Below the pieces are notes generated by a model. The model worked only from the letters and a program-made list of their open reading frames with translations. It was not told the origin of the DNA and made no database searches. 64,000 nt of DNA. Source: Parapedobacter tibetensis (GTDB taxonomy: Bacteria; Bacteroidota; Bacteroidia; Sphingobacteriales; Sphingobacteriaceae). A program made the position numbers and the translations under genes. Below are positions 37,501-45,825 of this stretch, in pieces; within the stretch, counting starts at the first letter, position 1; each line of letters begins with the position of its first letter. Location of the stretch: the NCBI RefSeq assembly GCF_024704835.1, contig NZ_JAMXBE010000010.1, forward strand, positions 105,095 through 169,094, written 5' to 3'.

Positions 37501-37791
37501 TCGAACTTTTCGAGGACATCAGACGTATTCAATTACAAAGGTGATTACCTCTGCATCCGGGAAGTGACCTTGCAATACCGCATGCCGGAGAAGGTCTTCG
37601 CTAAATTGGGAATCAAGGATATGACCCTGACCTTGTCCGGAAACAATCTGCATTATTTCTCTGCCGTGCAGGGCAAGGGTATTTCGCCCGAGGTGGGAGC
37701 GTCTACTACGTATAGCAATAGTAACGCAACCCGGTATTACAATTATCCGCCAATCAGAAGGTTTTCGATTGGAGCTAAAATTACACTGTAA
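34600..37791 (+). CDS. SusC-like TonB-dependent outer-membrane transporter
   Basis: 1063 aa, signal peptide ending VVAQ. The carboxypeptidase-regulatory-like domain (RRVAGTVSGADGNPLEGVTVSL, residues ~27-105) leads into DEVVVVGYGTQSRRTITSAI, the consensus SusC linker, and then the plug (VFRIRGGSSINKSNNPLVLVDGVER, VLKDAASTAIYGSRASNGVVLITTK). The barrel ends FSIGAKITL. This is the most canonical SusC of the window; it and the SusD at 37803 begin the unit with a sulfatase, an O-acetylesterase and an aldolase. Confidence 0.96.
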   Translation: MRVNLLVIVFLCCTIFSMQHVVAQDRRVAGTVSGADGNPLEGVTVSLKDSNAKTTTDGNGAFSIDVPPTGQVLIFTAIGFETIETPIPASNEVNITLAGAHERLDEVVVVGYGTQSRRTITSAITKISGEALRNIPISTVGEGLKGKVAGARVYQSNNTPGADAVFRIRGGSSINKSNNPLVLVDGVERAFSGINPNDVESIEVLKDAASTAIYGSRASNGVVLITTKQGSASQAPRITFDASLAYQEPETLIDFMNSRDYINTVRPAVALSPNPQYNSASGYSASSGNDESSLYSTRYLGEGEAVPAGYSSMPDPVDPSRTLIYQDNDYQSLMFREVLWQNYYLGVDGGNEYLRYAASGGYTDDAGVALGTGYTRYSARAKTDVTISERLTLNTAVDFSLTRSSQFENQQNVIARGLATPPTQKIYYADGRPTPGYNATSPNPVWWNYTRDVANKDQRLSLIGGLNYRILDQLKANVQLSNYNHATQYDYFERAHEFSGLRTTEARFAELERTKLDAYLSYDETFGSQHALSGMAGYSYQVTDNKGFSASATGASSDKVPTLTAGPNKTGADSNFDEEVLIGYFGRLSYDYMKKYLLMATFRVDGSSLFAQENRWGFFPGVSAGWVISDENFLQNSPVINYLKLRTSYGQTGNNAIGLYDALGRYATDARYNGNAGIVPGTSGNATATMPNRDLTWETSTQLDAGFDLNIINNRISISADYFNKITEDLLFSMELPNTSGFDNVQTNVGKVRFHGYDLELSSRNIQTDAFSWDSKLTWSFVKNKVLELPDNGRDRNRIGGITLADGTAFGGTAEGESLYRYTGYVVDHILQNAEQAANARYDERARGFDPTDGQSIRGRKLPGDYEWMDRDGDGRITTMDQFDLGVTVPHTTGGLNNSFSYKNFSLNIFVDWALGHSINHNAYMRYFMNTFANNYTIVDEVKETWKQEGDGTKYARFTANDPDAGNSNFSRTSDVFNYKGDYLCIREVTLQYRMPEKVFAKLGIKDMTLTLSGNNLHYFSAVQGKGISPEVGASTTYSNSNATRYYNYPPIRRFSIGAKITL

Positions 37792-37802
37792 ATCACAGCG
37801 TC

Positions 37803-39257
37803 ATGAAGATCAAACAATATTATCTTATCTATATAATGACCGGCTTGCTCGGATTGCAGGCATGCCATGACAAACTGGATGTTAACCAAAAAAGCGCCAT
37901 TACGGCAGACGCCATGTGGGCGGATGAAGGCGACGCCGTTGCGGCGATGTATGGTATCTACAATGAGATGCGTTCGTCGTTTTCAGACGGCTATGCCTTC
38001 TGGGGGGAATACCGCTCTGGTTTATGGGGAGGGGGATTGGCCACCAATGCAACGTATAGCGATCCGTTTACCAACCAGTTAACCAGTACGCATACCCATG
38101 CCAATTGGAAAAACCTGTATACGACAATCAACGATTGCAATCTTATTCTGAAATACACGCCGGACATTTCCTTTGCTAATGAAGTAGATAAGAATAAGGT
38201 GCTTGCCAATGCATTGTTTGTCAGGGCTTTTTGCTATTACTGGATCGGGCGCATTTGGGGCGATGCTCCGGTATTGTTGAACGGGTTTGAGTCTGGCGGG
38301 CAGGAAGATCTGTATCCTTCACGTGACCCGGCCGATCGTGTGTTCGATCAAGTAGGCATTGACCTTGAAACTGCCAATTCCCTGATGCCAGAGAGCGTTA
38401 CCGACCGCGATTTGGCATCCAAGGCGGCAATTAATCTATTGCAAGCTGATTATTATTTGTGGATGGCGAAAGTGAGGGGTGGAGGAATGGAAGCATTGAA
38501 TATGGCAAAACAAGTGGTTGATGCGGTGTTGAGTAACTCCAATTATGCGTTGATGTCGGACTTTTCAAGCGTATTCAGCAGTGAACTCAATCAAGAAATC
38601 GTATTTGCGTGGAGCTATGTCATGGACGAATATACCGGCGGGTATCCGGCGGATTACCTGGTGCCTTTGCAATACATATCGACACAGTACATCGAAAATC
38701 CCATTAAGGTGGGTAGTCATCAGCAATGGATTTTCCTGACGAATGCCTACAAATCATTTTTGTCAGAAAACGAAGATGATCAACGGACTAATGTAAGTTT
38801 CGAGACGTTTTTCGACGCACCGAAAGACGCAACGTTTCAATGGATCAACAAGTATGCGGGCAGCTGGCAGAACCAAACCCGTGTTTTCGACGCTGACATC
38901 GTTGTTTACCGGTACGCGGACGCCTTATTGATGAGCGCCGAGATCGAAAATGCACTGGATAATTCACCCCTGGCTATCGAACGGCTGAATGCAGTGGCAG
39001 AACGGGCCTATGGCACGGCTGATTTCTACTCCGCCGCCTTATCGCCGGACCAGATAGATCGCGAAATTTTGAATGAACGTAAGCGAGAGTTTGTTGCTGA
39101 AGGGAAGATCTGGTGGGATCTAATCCGATTTGGAGTGGTATTTGATGAAGTGCCGTCATTGGTCGGCCGTGAGAATGAACAAAATATTCTCCTGTGGCCA
39201 GTGCATAATACATCCATCAACACGAACCCCAATATTATTCAAACGCCGGGGTACTAA
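37803..39257 (+). CDS. SusD-like glycan-binding lipoprotein
   Basis: 484 aa; lipobox Cys in LLGLQACHDKL. Family blocks: KSAITADAMWADEGDAVAAMYGIYNEMR, VLANALFVRAFCYYWIGRIWGDAPVL, RYADALLMSAEIENAL and the C-terminal ERKREFVAEGKIWWDLIRFG. Pairs with the SusC 11 bp upstream. Confidence 0.94.
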   Translation: MKIKQYYLIYIMTGLLGLQACHDKLDVNQKSAITADAMWADEGDAVAAMYGIYNEMRSSFSDGYAFWGEYRSGLWGGGLATNATYSDPFTNQLTSTHTHANWKNLYTTINDCNLILKYTPDISFANEVDKNKVLANALFVRAFCYYWIGRIWGDAPVLLNGFESGGQEDLYPSRDPADRVFDQVGIDLETANSLMPESVTDRDLASKAAINLLQADYYLWMAKVRGGGMEALNMAKQVVDAVLSNSNYALMSDFSSVFSSELNQEIVFAWSYVMDEYTGGYPADYLVPLQYISTQYIENPIKVGSHQQWIFLTNAYKSFLSENEDDQRTNVSFETFFDAPKDATFQWINKYAGSWQNQTRVFDADIVVYRYADALLMSAEIENALDNSPLAIERLNAVAERAYGTADFYSAALSPDQIDREILNERKREFVAEGKIWWDLIRFGVVFDEVPSLVGRENEQNILLWPVHNTSINTNPNIIQTPGY

Positions 39258-39291
39258 CAACGGTTGATTGGAAGATGAATAACAGGAGCAG

Positions 39292-40767
39292 ATGGTTTGG
39301 ATAAACGTTAAATATAGCTTGCTGTGTTGTGCGCTGGTATGGCTCACTGGTCGTGCATCAGCTGCCGGAGATGGACATAATGAACGGCCGGGGAAGCCCA
39401 ATGTGCTGTTCATTGCGGTAGATGATCTCCGTCCACAACTGGGTTGCTACGGCGATGCGGTTGCCATTACGCCAAATATTGATCGACTGGCCAATCGGGG
39501 CGTGGTATTTAACCACGCCTATTGCCAGCAGGCGGTCTGTGCACCCTCACGGGCTTCCGTGCTGACGGGTAGGCGGCCGGATGCGACCAAAGTCTGGGAC
39601 TTACAGACCCATTTCCGGCAGGCGCTGCCAGACGTGGTGACGCTGCCGCAGCATTTCAAACAGCACGGATATGATGTGCGCGGTGTTGGCAAGATCTATC
39701 ATGATCCCAAGAGCGCACAAGATCCGGTTTCCTGGTCGACCCCTCCGGTGCTGGCGGTTACCGACGATGCCGGGGGTAAATATGTGCTGAGCGAGAACCT
39801 AGTATCTAAAACTTCCTGGAAAGCAGCCGCTACGGAATCTGCAGATGTGCCTGACAGCGCTTATGTGGACGGCAGGGTTTGCAATGCCGCGATCGCGGCC
39901 ATCCGGGAACTGAAAGATACCAGTTTCTTCCTTGCGGTCGGGTTCAGGCGGCCGCATTTGCCGTTTTCGGCGCCGAAGAAATATTGGGACCTGTATGATG
40001 ATTCCCAAATTCCCAAGCCTTCTCGTACGGATCCGCCTGGACATGCACCGGAAATCGCGCTGCATGATGGTGTGGAACTTCGCGGTTATACCGACATACC
40101 GGATATGGGGCCGCTATCTGATGAACAGATCCATCAGCTGCGCCACGGTTACTATGCCAGCATCAGCTTTATCGATGCGCAGATCGGCAACCTGTTGGAT
40201 GAGCTGGCACGGCAAGGATTGCTCGACAATACAATCATCGTGCTGTGGAGTGATCATGGCTTCCACCTGGGTGAGCTTGGCCTTTGGTGTAAAACAACCA
40301 ATTTTGAACTAGACACGCGGGTACCGTTGATTATTTCCGCTCCTGACCATTCCGGCAATGGGATGCACACCGATGCCGTGGTGGAGCTAGTGGATCTTTA
40401 CCCCACGTTGTCGGAACTTGCCGATTTGCCGGTTTCCGGCGACTTGGGAGGTGCCAGTTTGGCGCCGTTGCTGGCTGACCCGGATAGGCGCTGGAAAAGC
40501 GTTGCGTTCAGTCAGTTTCCACGGCCCTGGATGTATAAGGATACCCCCGACGTGATGGGTTACAGTGTGCGTTCCCCGGATTTCCGGTATACGGAATGGC
40601 GGAATATGAACGATGCATCGGTGATGGCAACGGAGCTGTACAGCTATGATGGCGAAGGTATCGAAACCGAAAATTTAGCCGGCCGGACGGAATATAAGAA
40701 AGCGTTGCGTAAGATGCGCACCATGTTGCGGAAGGGACAGAAAGGGACAATCCTGCGTGACCGTTGA
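39292..40767 (+). CDS. Secreted sulfatase (iduronate-2-sulfatase-like, S1)
   Basis: 491 aa with a signal peptide ending ASAA. Metal site FIAVDDLRPQLGCYGD (D44, D45); formylglycine signature CAPSRASVLTG with Cys83; then VGKIYHDP, RRPHLPF, WSDHGFHLGELGLW and DTRVPLII. It shares these blocks with the sulfatase at 4597, so the two are paralogs under two copies of the same operator. Fourth sulfatase of the island. The exact sulfate position is not readable from sequence. Confidence 0.92.
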   Translation: MVWINVKYSLLCCALVWLTGRASAAGDGHNERPGKPNVLFIAVDDLRPQLGCYGDAVAITPNIDRLANRGVVFNHAYCQQAVCAPSRASVLTGRRPDATKVWDLQTHFRQALPDVVTLPQHFKQHGYDVRGVGKIYHDPKSAQDPVSWSTPPVLAVTDDAGGKYVLSENLVSKTSWKAAATESADVPDSAYVDGRVCNAAIAAIRELKDTSFFLAVGFRRPHLPFSAPKKYWDLYDDSQIPKPSRTDPPGHAPEIALHDGVELRGYTDIPDMGPLSDEQIHQLRHGYYASISFIDAQIGNLLDELARQGLLDNTIIVLWSDHGFHLGELGLWCKTTNFELDTRVPLIISAPDHSGNGMHTDAVVELVDLYPTLSELADLPVSGDLGGASLAPLLADPDRRWKSVAFSQFPRPWMYKDTPDVMGYSVRSPDFRYTEWRNMNDASVMATELYSYDGEGIETENLAGRTEYKKALRKMRTMLRKGQKGTILRDR

Positions 40768-40800
40768 AACGTACAGAATACAAACAAATAACACGATACG

Positions 40801-42234
40801 ATGAACAATATGAAAATATCAGTGACGAGACCAGTTAACTATATGAAGACTATCGCCTTATTGTGGGTCGGTATGCTTTTCGGGTCGGCCTATGCCAATA
40901 TCAAACTGCCTGCTATATTGAGTGATGGTATGGTACTGCAACAACGAGCGACCGTACCGCTTTGGGGTACCTCCGATGGTCAGTCAGTTAATGTTACCAC
41001 TTCTTGGAATGGAAAAAAGTACCGCGCCAACGTAAACGATGACGGTACCTGGCGATTGCTGGTGAAAACACCGGAAGCAGGTGGGCCTTATGAGATTCAC
41101 CTGGACGACGGAAGCGAAACGGTGTTGCGAGACGTGTTGATCGGGGAAGTCTGGCTGGCTTCGGGCCAGTCTAATATGGGCATGCGGGTGGGAAACGGAC
41201 CTAGAGATACAACCCTGCATGCCGCTAAACTCATTGCGGAAGCCGGCAATCCGCTTATCCGCTTATTCAGGCTGCCGGTAAAGCAGGCGGTACATCCGTT
41301 GGATGACTGTGATGCCACGTGGACACAGTCCGATTCGGCATCGGTGTCGTCCTTTAGTGCAGTTGCCTATCAGTTTGCCTTAAATCTGCAACAGGAACTG
41401 GACGTGCCCGTTGGCATCGTACAATCCGCCTACGGTGGCACAAAGGTCCAAGCGTGGATGGATTCGACCACGCTCAACTCATTTCCGGAACTTGCCGGCC
41501 AAGCGGTACCCGAAAAGGTGACCAAAAATACACCGACAGTGCTATTCAATGCCATGATCTATCCGGTTCTGGGATACGGAATCAAAGGCGCGATATGGTA
41601 TCAGGGTGAAGGAAACCGGGCCACAGCCGACCGGTATGCGGATTGGTTTGCCGGTATGGTGCGCGGCTGGCGGCAACGATGGGGACAAGGAGATTTTCCA
41701 TTTTATTACGCGCAGATCGCACCGTATAAATACGATGGTACCCATCAGTCGGCGTATCTCCGCGAAGCCCAATTGGATGCGGCTGAAGAAATCCCCCATG
41801 CCGGGATGGCCGTTACCATGGATGTCGGATCCGAAAGCACGATACATCCGCCGGACAAGACAACTGTGGCCAATCGGCTATCCAACCTCGCGCTGGCGGA
41901 AACGTATAAAAAGAGGCGCGGGGAAGTGTTTGGTCCGGCGTTAAAACGCATGAAGGTGGATGGAAAGGCCGTCCGTTTGCATTTTGACCATGTAGCGGAG
42001 GGACTGACCGCCTCGACCTCGACCCAAGCGTTGGCCCATTTTGAGGTGGCGGGCGCCGATCAGGTATTTTATCCGGCTGAAGCACGTATTACCGGACAGG
42101 ACGAAGTGGTGGTCAGCTGCCAGGAGGTGGCCAAACCGGTGAGTGTCCGGTATGCTTTTAAAGATTGGGTTGTCGGCGATTTATATAATTCAGCTGGACT
42201 ACCGGCCTCATCGTTTAGGACCGATGAATGGTAA
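40801..42234 (+). CDS. Sialate O-acetylesterase-like protein
   Basis: 477 aa; the ATG at 40843 (MKTIALLWVG, cleavage after AYAN) is a better signal-peptide start than 40801. An N-terminal beta-sandwich starts KLPAILSDGMVLQQRATVPLWG, the family's usual opening, and is followed by VLIGEVWLASGQSNMGMRVG (Ser nucleophile), GIVQSAYGGTKVQAWMD and KGAIWYQGEGNR. This arrangement matches sialate O-acetylesterases (SIAE/NanS-like), which remove 9-O- or 4-O-acetyl groups so that sialidase and lyase can act. The usual late DxxH motif is seen as EIPHAGMAVTMDVG...IHPPDK. It lies between a sulfatase and an aldolase. Confidence 0.9.
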   Translation: MNNMKISVTRPVNYMKTIALLWVGMLFGSAYANIKLPAILSDGMVLQQRATVPLWGTSDGQSVNVTTSWNGKKYRANVNDDGTWRLLVKTPEAGGPYEIHLDDGSETVLRDVLIGEVWLASGQSNMGMRVGNGPRDTTLHAAKLIAEAGNPLIRLFRLPVKQAVHPLDDCDATWTQSDSASVSSFSAVAYQFALNLQQELDVPVGIVQSAYGGTKVQAWMDSTTLNSFPELAGQAVPEKVTKNTPTVLFNAMIYPVLGYGIKGAIWYQGEGNRATADRYADWFAGMVRGWRQRWGQGDFPFYYAQIAPYKYDGTHQSAYLREAQLDAAEEIPHAGMAVTMDVGSESTIHPPDKTTVANRLSNLALAETYKKRRGEVFGPALKRMKVDGKAVRLHFDHVAEGLTASTSTQALAHFEVAGADQVFYPAEARITGQDEVVVSCQEVAKPVSVRYAFKDWVVGDLYNSAGLPASSFRTDEW

Positions 42235-42365
42235 GGATGCAATTAATTAACACCCGAAACACCCCTAGTAACGCAATAGCCGGAATAGCCAATACTGCAT
42301 GCCAATGATTAATTAATTCAGGACCAAAACCTTATAATGCATAAACAAGTTTAAGTACGTGTTAG

Positions 42366-43301
42366 ATGGCATACCTTACCGCGAATAGTTTGAAAGGCAA
42401 CTGGGCTACCCTCTTGCTACCGCTGACGGCATCAGAAAACATTGATTTTGATATACTGGACGAAGAAATTGATTATTTGACCAGCATCAAAGTAGACGGT
42501 ATTTATTCAGGTGGAACTGCCGGTGAATTTTACAACCTGGAGGAAGAGGAAACACTCCGGGTAAATGAAATGTTGGCAAAAAAATGCCACGCGGCGGCCA
42601 TTCCATTCCAGATCGGTATCAGCGATACTAACCCTAAGATATCCCTTAAGCGCCTCAATAGCTTGAAACACTTGCGGCCATCGGCCTTCCAATTGATATT
42701 GCCGGACTGGGTGGCGCCTACGTACAGTGAACAGGCTGAATTTTTAACCCGGATACAGGAAAAGGCCTTCCCGATCCCGTTGGTTCTCTATAATCCACCC
42801 CATGCCAAACGAATGGTGACGCCCCAGGAGTTTAATCAATTGGCCAATCTGATACCGGGATTGATCGGTATCAAAGTAGCCGATGGCGATACGTCATGGT
42901 ACAAGGCAATGAAACCTATCGCTGCAAAACTGGCGATTTTTGTGCCGGGACATCACCTTGCTACGGGTATCGCCTCGGGGGTGGCAGCGGGTGCTTATTC
43001 CAATATAGCCTGTTTGAGCCCTTTGGGCGCCCAACGCTGGTATGCGTTGATGTTATCAGATACGAAGGAAGCATTGGCGATTGAAAAATTGCTGCTTGGT
43101 TTTTTCCGCAAGGCGATTGATCCGTTAAAAAACGCGGGATATTCAAATCCCGCCCTAGACAAGTTTTTGGCCGTGGTAGGCGGCTGGAGTAAAATAAGCA
43201 CGCGGATCAGGTGGCCATATCGGTCCGTCCCGGAAGCCAACGTGGACGAGGCAAGGAAATATGCCAAGAAAGCATTGCCGAGCTTTTTTTTCGAGCATTA
43301 A
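42366..43301 (+). CDS. DHDPS/N-acetylneuraminate-lyase family aldolase, second copy
   Basis: 311 aa, no signal peptide, so cytoplasmic. TIM-barrel class I aldolase of the DapA/NanA family: GGTAGEF (residues 49-55, where DapA has GTTGE), LYNPP with catalytic Tyr142, and GLIGIKVADG with the Schiff-base Lys170. The N-terminal SLKGNWATLLLPLT and GTAGEF motifs differ from both true DapA and the NanA-like enzyme at 44899. It may cleave a related 2-keto-3-deoxy sugar acid or a modified sialic acid. It ends the SusCD-sulfatase-esterase unit after a 131-bp gap in which I see no operator. Confidence 0.85.
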   Translation: MAYLTANSLKGNWATLLLPLTASENIDFDILDEEIDYLTSIKVDGIYSGGTAGEFYNLEEEETLRVNEMLAKKCHAAAIPFQIGISDTNPKISLKRLNSLKHLRPSAFQLILPDWVAPTYSEQAEFLTRIQEKAFPIPLVLYNPPHAKRMVTPQEFNQLANLIPGLIGIKVADGDTSWYKAMKPIAAKLAIFVPGHHLATGIASGVAAGAYSNIACLSPLGAQRWYALMLSDTKEALAIEKLLLGFFRKAIDPLKNAGYSNPALDKFLAVVGGWSKISTRIRWPYRSVPEANVDEARKYAKKALPSFFFEH

Positions 43302-43340
43302 TCCGGTGGCACTCCGTGGTACTATTTTTTGTTATTTTAT

Positions 43341-43389
43341 TTTGAGATGAATGAAATAATCTTTTATATTTGTTGATATGTTCTACATA
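43341..43389 (+). promoter_or_regulatory. Promoter plus palindromic operator, copy 6
   Basis: TTTG at 43341-43344, 20-nt spacer, TATATTTG at 43365-43372, 4 nt (TTGA), TATGTTCTACATA at 43377-43389. It drives sulfatase, lyase, NanM-symporter fusion and kinase. This places the intracellular sialic-acid steps under the same signal as the surface enzymes. Confidence 0.87.
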
Positions 43390-43433
43390 ATAAAAGGAAA
43401 CGTGCATACCATGCAAACTTAAATTGGGAAGAA

Positions 43434-44858
43434 ATGATAAGGGGAAATCGTAAAATATTTAACGCAAAAGCACTGCTTGTTTTTATTGCGGCAACGGTGT
43501 CATGCACATGTTTTGCAGCGAATACCACAGATCGCCCGAATATCGTATTCATCCTGATTGATGATTTGGCCTGGTCTGATTTGCCTTGTTATAACAACTT
43601 TGTGCACGAAACACCCCATATCGATGCATTGGCGAAGGAGAGTTTGCGATTTACGAATGCCTATGCGCCTGCTCCAATTTGCTCTGCATCCAGGGCTTCC
43701 TTGCTGACAGGCAAATCGCCTGCAAGGTTGCACTTCGAATTTGTGACCAAACCTGATAAGAGTGAAATACCAAAGAACACGGCTCTTCTACAGCCCCCAT
43801 ATCCCCGGGATTTGCCCTTGGAAGAGGTGACCATACCGGAAGTTTTAGGCCCTGGTTACATAGCCGGTTTCTATGGGAAATGGCATTTGACGCAGGAAAG
43901 CGACCTTTATTTGGATTGGGGGGGTAAATTTGGACCGCTACAGCAGGGTTTTGCAACCGGCTCAGCACACCGTGGTAGCCATTCGTATGGTTATCCCAAA
44001 ACCGGAAACCAACCATTTGATGAAACTGAAGAAGGAAAATTTCCCGTGGATTCACTGACTGAAAAGGCGATCGATTTTTTGAAATCCAATCGGGATACCT
44101 CGTTTTTTCTCTATTATTCCATGTACTATGTGCATACCCCGGTGCAAACCCGCACCAAATGGCTACATGATAAATACCGGAAAAAGCTAGGCGACGATGC
44201 CACGGAAAACCATGTTCATTATGGCGCTTTTATGGAAACAATGGACCATCACATTGGTAGGTTATTGCAAGCCTTGGAAGCGCTTGCTTTAGCGGAAAAC
44301 ACCTTGGTTATTTTGACATCTGACAATGGAGGGCATCCTGAATATGCCGATAATACGCCCTTTAATGGGAGTAAGTGGAATTTATATGAAGGAGGTATCC
44401 GGGTTCCGATGCTGGTAAAGTGGCCAGACCGGATCGCCGGCGGAACGGTGAGTGACCTTCCGGTAACCGGCATGGATTTGCTTCCTACGTTGGTCGATAT
44501 CACTTCGTCAAAAATACCGGTGAATGTCGAACTCGATGGAATAAGCCTGTTGCCTGCTTTCCTGGGGTTGGATATAAGCGAAGATGCCATGGCGGAAAGA
44601 GAACTCTACTGGCATTTCCCTTTTTACCATAAGCCCGTTGTTGATACCAAACCCCAATCAGCTTTGCGGATAGGAGATTATAAACTGATTTACCATTATG
44701 AACATGATGATGTTGAATTATACCGTATCAACGCGGATCCCGGGGAACAGCGAGACCTCAGTGAGTTGTATCCTGAACGAGCGAAAGCCATGAAAGAAAA
44801 ATTATTATCACACTTAACAACGATTAATGCCCGATTTCCTGTTCAGCGTACGAAATAA
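43434..44858 (+). CDS. Secreted sulfatase (S1 family, CSASR type)
   Basis: 474 aa with a signal peptide ending CFAA. Metal site FILIDDLAWSD (D43, D44); formylglycine signature CSASRASLLTG with Cys83, where Ala replaces the commoner Pro, a tolerated variant. Blocks GKWHL, YVHTPVQTR, LTSDNGGHPEY and GGIRVPMLVKWPD match the sulfatase at 3140, a likely paralog. First gene of the sialic-acid catabolic unit, 40 bp before the lyase. Confidence 0.92.
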   Translation: MIRGNRKIFNAKALLVFIAATVSCTCFAANTTDRPNIVFILIDDLAWSDLPCYNNFVHETPHIDALAKESLRFTNAYAPAPICSASRASLLTGKSPARLHFEFVTKPDKSEIPKNTALLQPPYPRDLPLEEVTIPEVLGPGYIAGFYGKWHLTQESDLYLDWGGKFGPLQQGFATGSAHRGSHSYGYPKTGNQPFDETEEGKFPVDSLTEKAIDFLKSNRDTSFFLYYSMYYVHTPVQTRTKWLHDKYRKKLGDDATENHVHYGAFMETMDHHIGRLLQALEALALAENTLVILTSDNGGHPEYADNTPFNGSKWNLYEGGIRVPMLVKWPDRIAGGTVSDLPVTGMDLLPTLVDITSSKIPVNVELDGISLLPAFLGLDISEDAMAERELYWHFPFYHKPVVDTKPQSALRIGDYKLIYHYEHDDVELYRINADPGEQRDLSELYPERAKAMKEKLLSHLTTINARFPVQRTK

Positions 44859-44898
44859 AAGGAATGGATATGTTGAATTGGGTAAAAACTAAAAACAA

Positions 44899-45825
44899 AT
44901 GACAAAAATAGAAGGTCTAATAGCTGCTACATTTTCTACGTTCCACGAGGATGGTTCACTGAATCTTGATATCATACCGACAATGGTGGATAAACTGGTA
45001 GCCGACGGTTTAAAAGGGATATTTATATGCGGTACGAACGGCGAAGGGCCCAGCCTGACCATTGCCGAGCGGATGGCTGTGGCCGAAGCGTATATTAAGG
45101 CAGCCACAGATAGGCTAACGGTGATGGTACATGTAGGGCATTCTTCCATCCAAGAATCCCGGAAATTAGCCCGGCACGCGGAAGCATCAGGAGCAGATGC
45201 CATTTCATCGGTAGCGGCATTCTATTTTAAGCCGACCTCAGTGGCAAACTTGGTGGAAAGCATGGTAGACATTGCTGCGGAAGCGCCGAACACACCATTT
45301 TACTATTACCATATTCCGGCATTGACCGGTGTGGGGATGGATATGGTGGAGTTTTTGACGCTGGCGGAGAAGCAGATACCAACGTTGTATGGCATTAAAT
45401 ACACCGCTTCCACATTGCATGAGTACCAAGCCTGCCTCAATTATAAAAACGGTAAATTTGATATCCTCTTTGGCTACGATGAATTACTTTTGTCAGCATT
45501 GGTCATTGGTGCACGGGGTGCTGTTGGGAGCACGTATAATTATGCCGCACCCCTATACCAACAGGTAATGGCTTATTTTGCAGACGGTGAATTGGAAAAA
45601 GCAAAGGATACGCAGTTTAAATTGGTCGAGATGGTCAGGGTACTGATGAAATTTTCGCCCATTCCGGCGCAAAAGGCGGTCATGAAAGCACGTGGCATTG
45701 ATATGGGACCATGCCGTTTGCCATTGAAGGGCCTTACCCCGATAGAAACCGAAGCGTTTATAGCTATGCTGACAGAAACGGATTTTTTTTCGCTGTTGGA
45801 TAGCACTTCCCCCATACATAGATGA
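44899..45825 (+). CDS. nanA: N-acetylneuraminate lyase
   Basis: 308 aa, cytoplasmic. It cleaves N-acetylneuraminate to ManNAc and pyruvate. Signature residues: GTNGEG at 45-50, catalytic Tyr137 in FYYYHIP, and Schiff-base Lys167 in YGIKYT; these positions agree with the E. coli enzyme (Tyr137, Lys165). FGYDELLLSALVIGARGAVGSTYN is the usual substrate-side segment. Its stop overlaps the start of the fusion transporter (ATGA), strong evidence for one transcript. This is the gene that best ties the island to sialic acid. Confidence 0.95.
   Translation: MTKIEGLIAATFSTFHEDGSLNLDIIPTMVDKLVADGLKGIFICGTNGEGPSLTIAERMAVAEAYIKAATDRLTVMVHVGHSSIQESRKLARHAEASGADAISSVAAFYFKPTSVANLVESMVDIAAEAPNTPFYYYHIPALTGVGMDMVEFLTLAEKQIPTLYGIKYTASTLHEYQACLNYKNGKFDILFGYDELLLSALVIGARGAVGSTYNYAAPLYQQVMAYFADGELEKAKDTQFKLVEMVRVLMKFSPIPAQKAVMKARGIDMGPCRLPLKGLTPIETEAFIAMLTETDFFSLLDSTSPIHR

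Noticed and set aside
1054..43389. The six repeated promoter blocks as a CRISPR array or transposon ends
   Set aside because: They are 2-22 kb apart, all in the same orientation, always just before a gene and always with promoter geometry; there are no regular spacers, cas genes or transposases.
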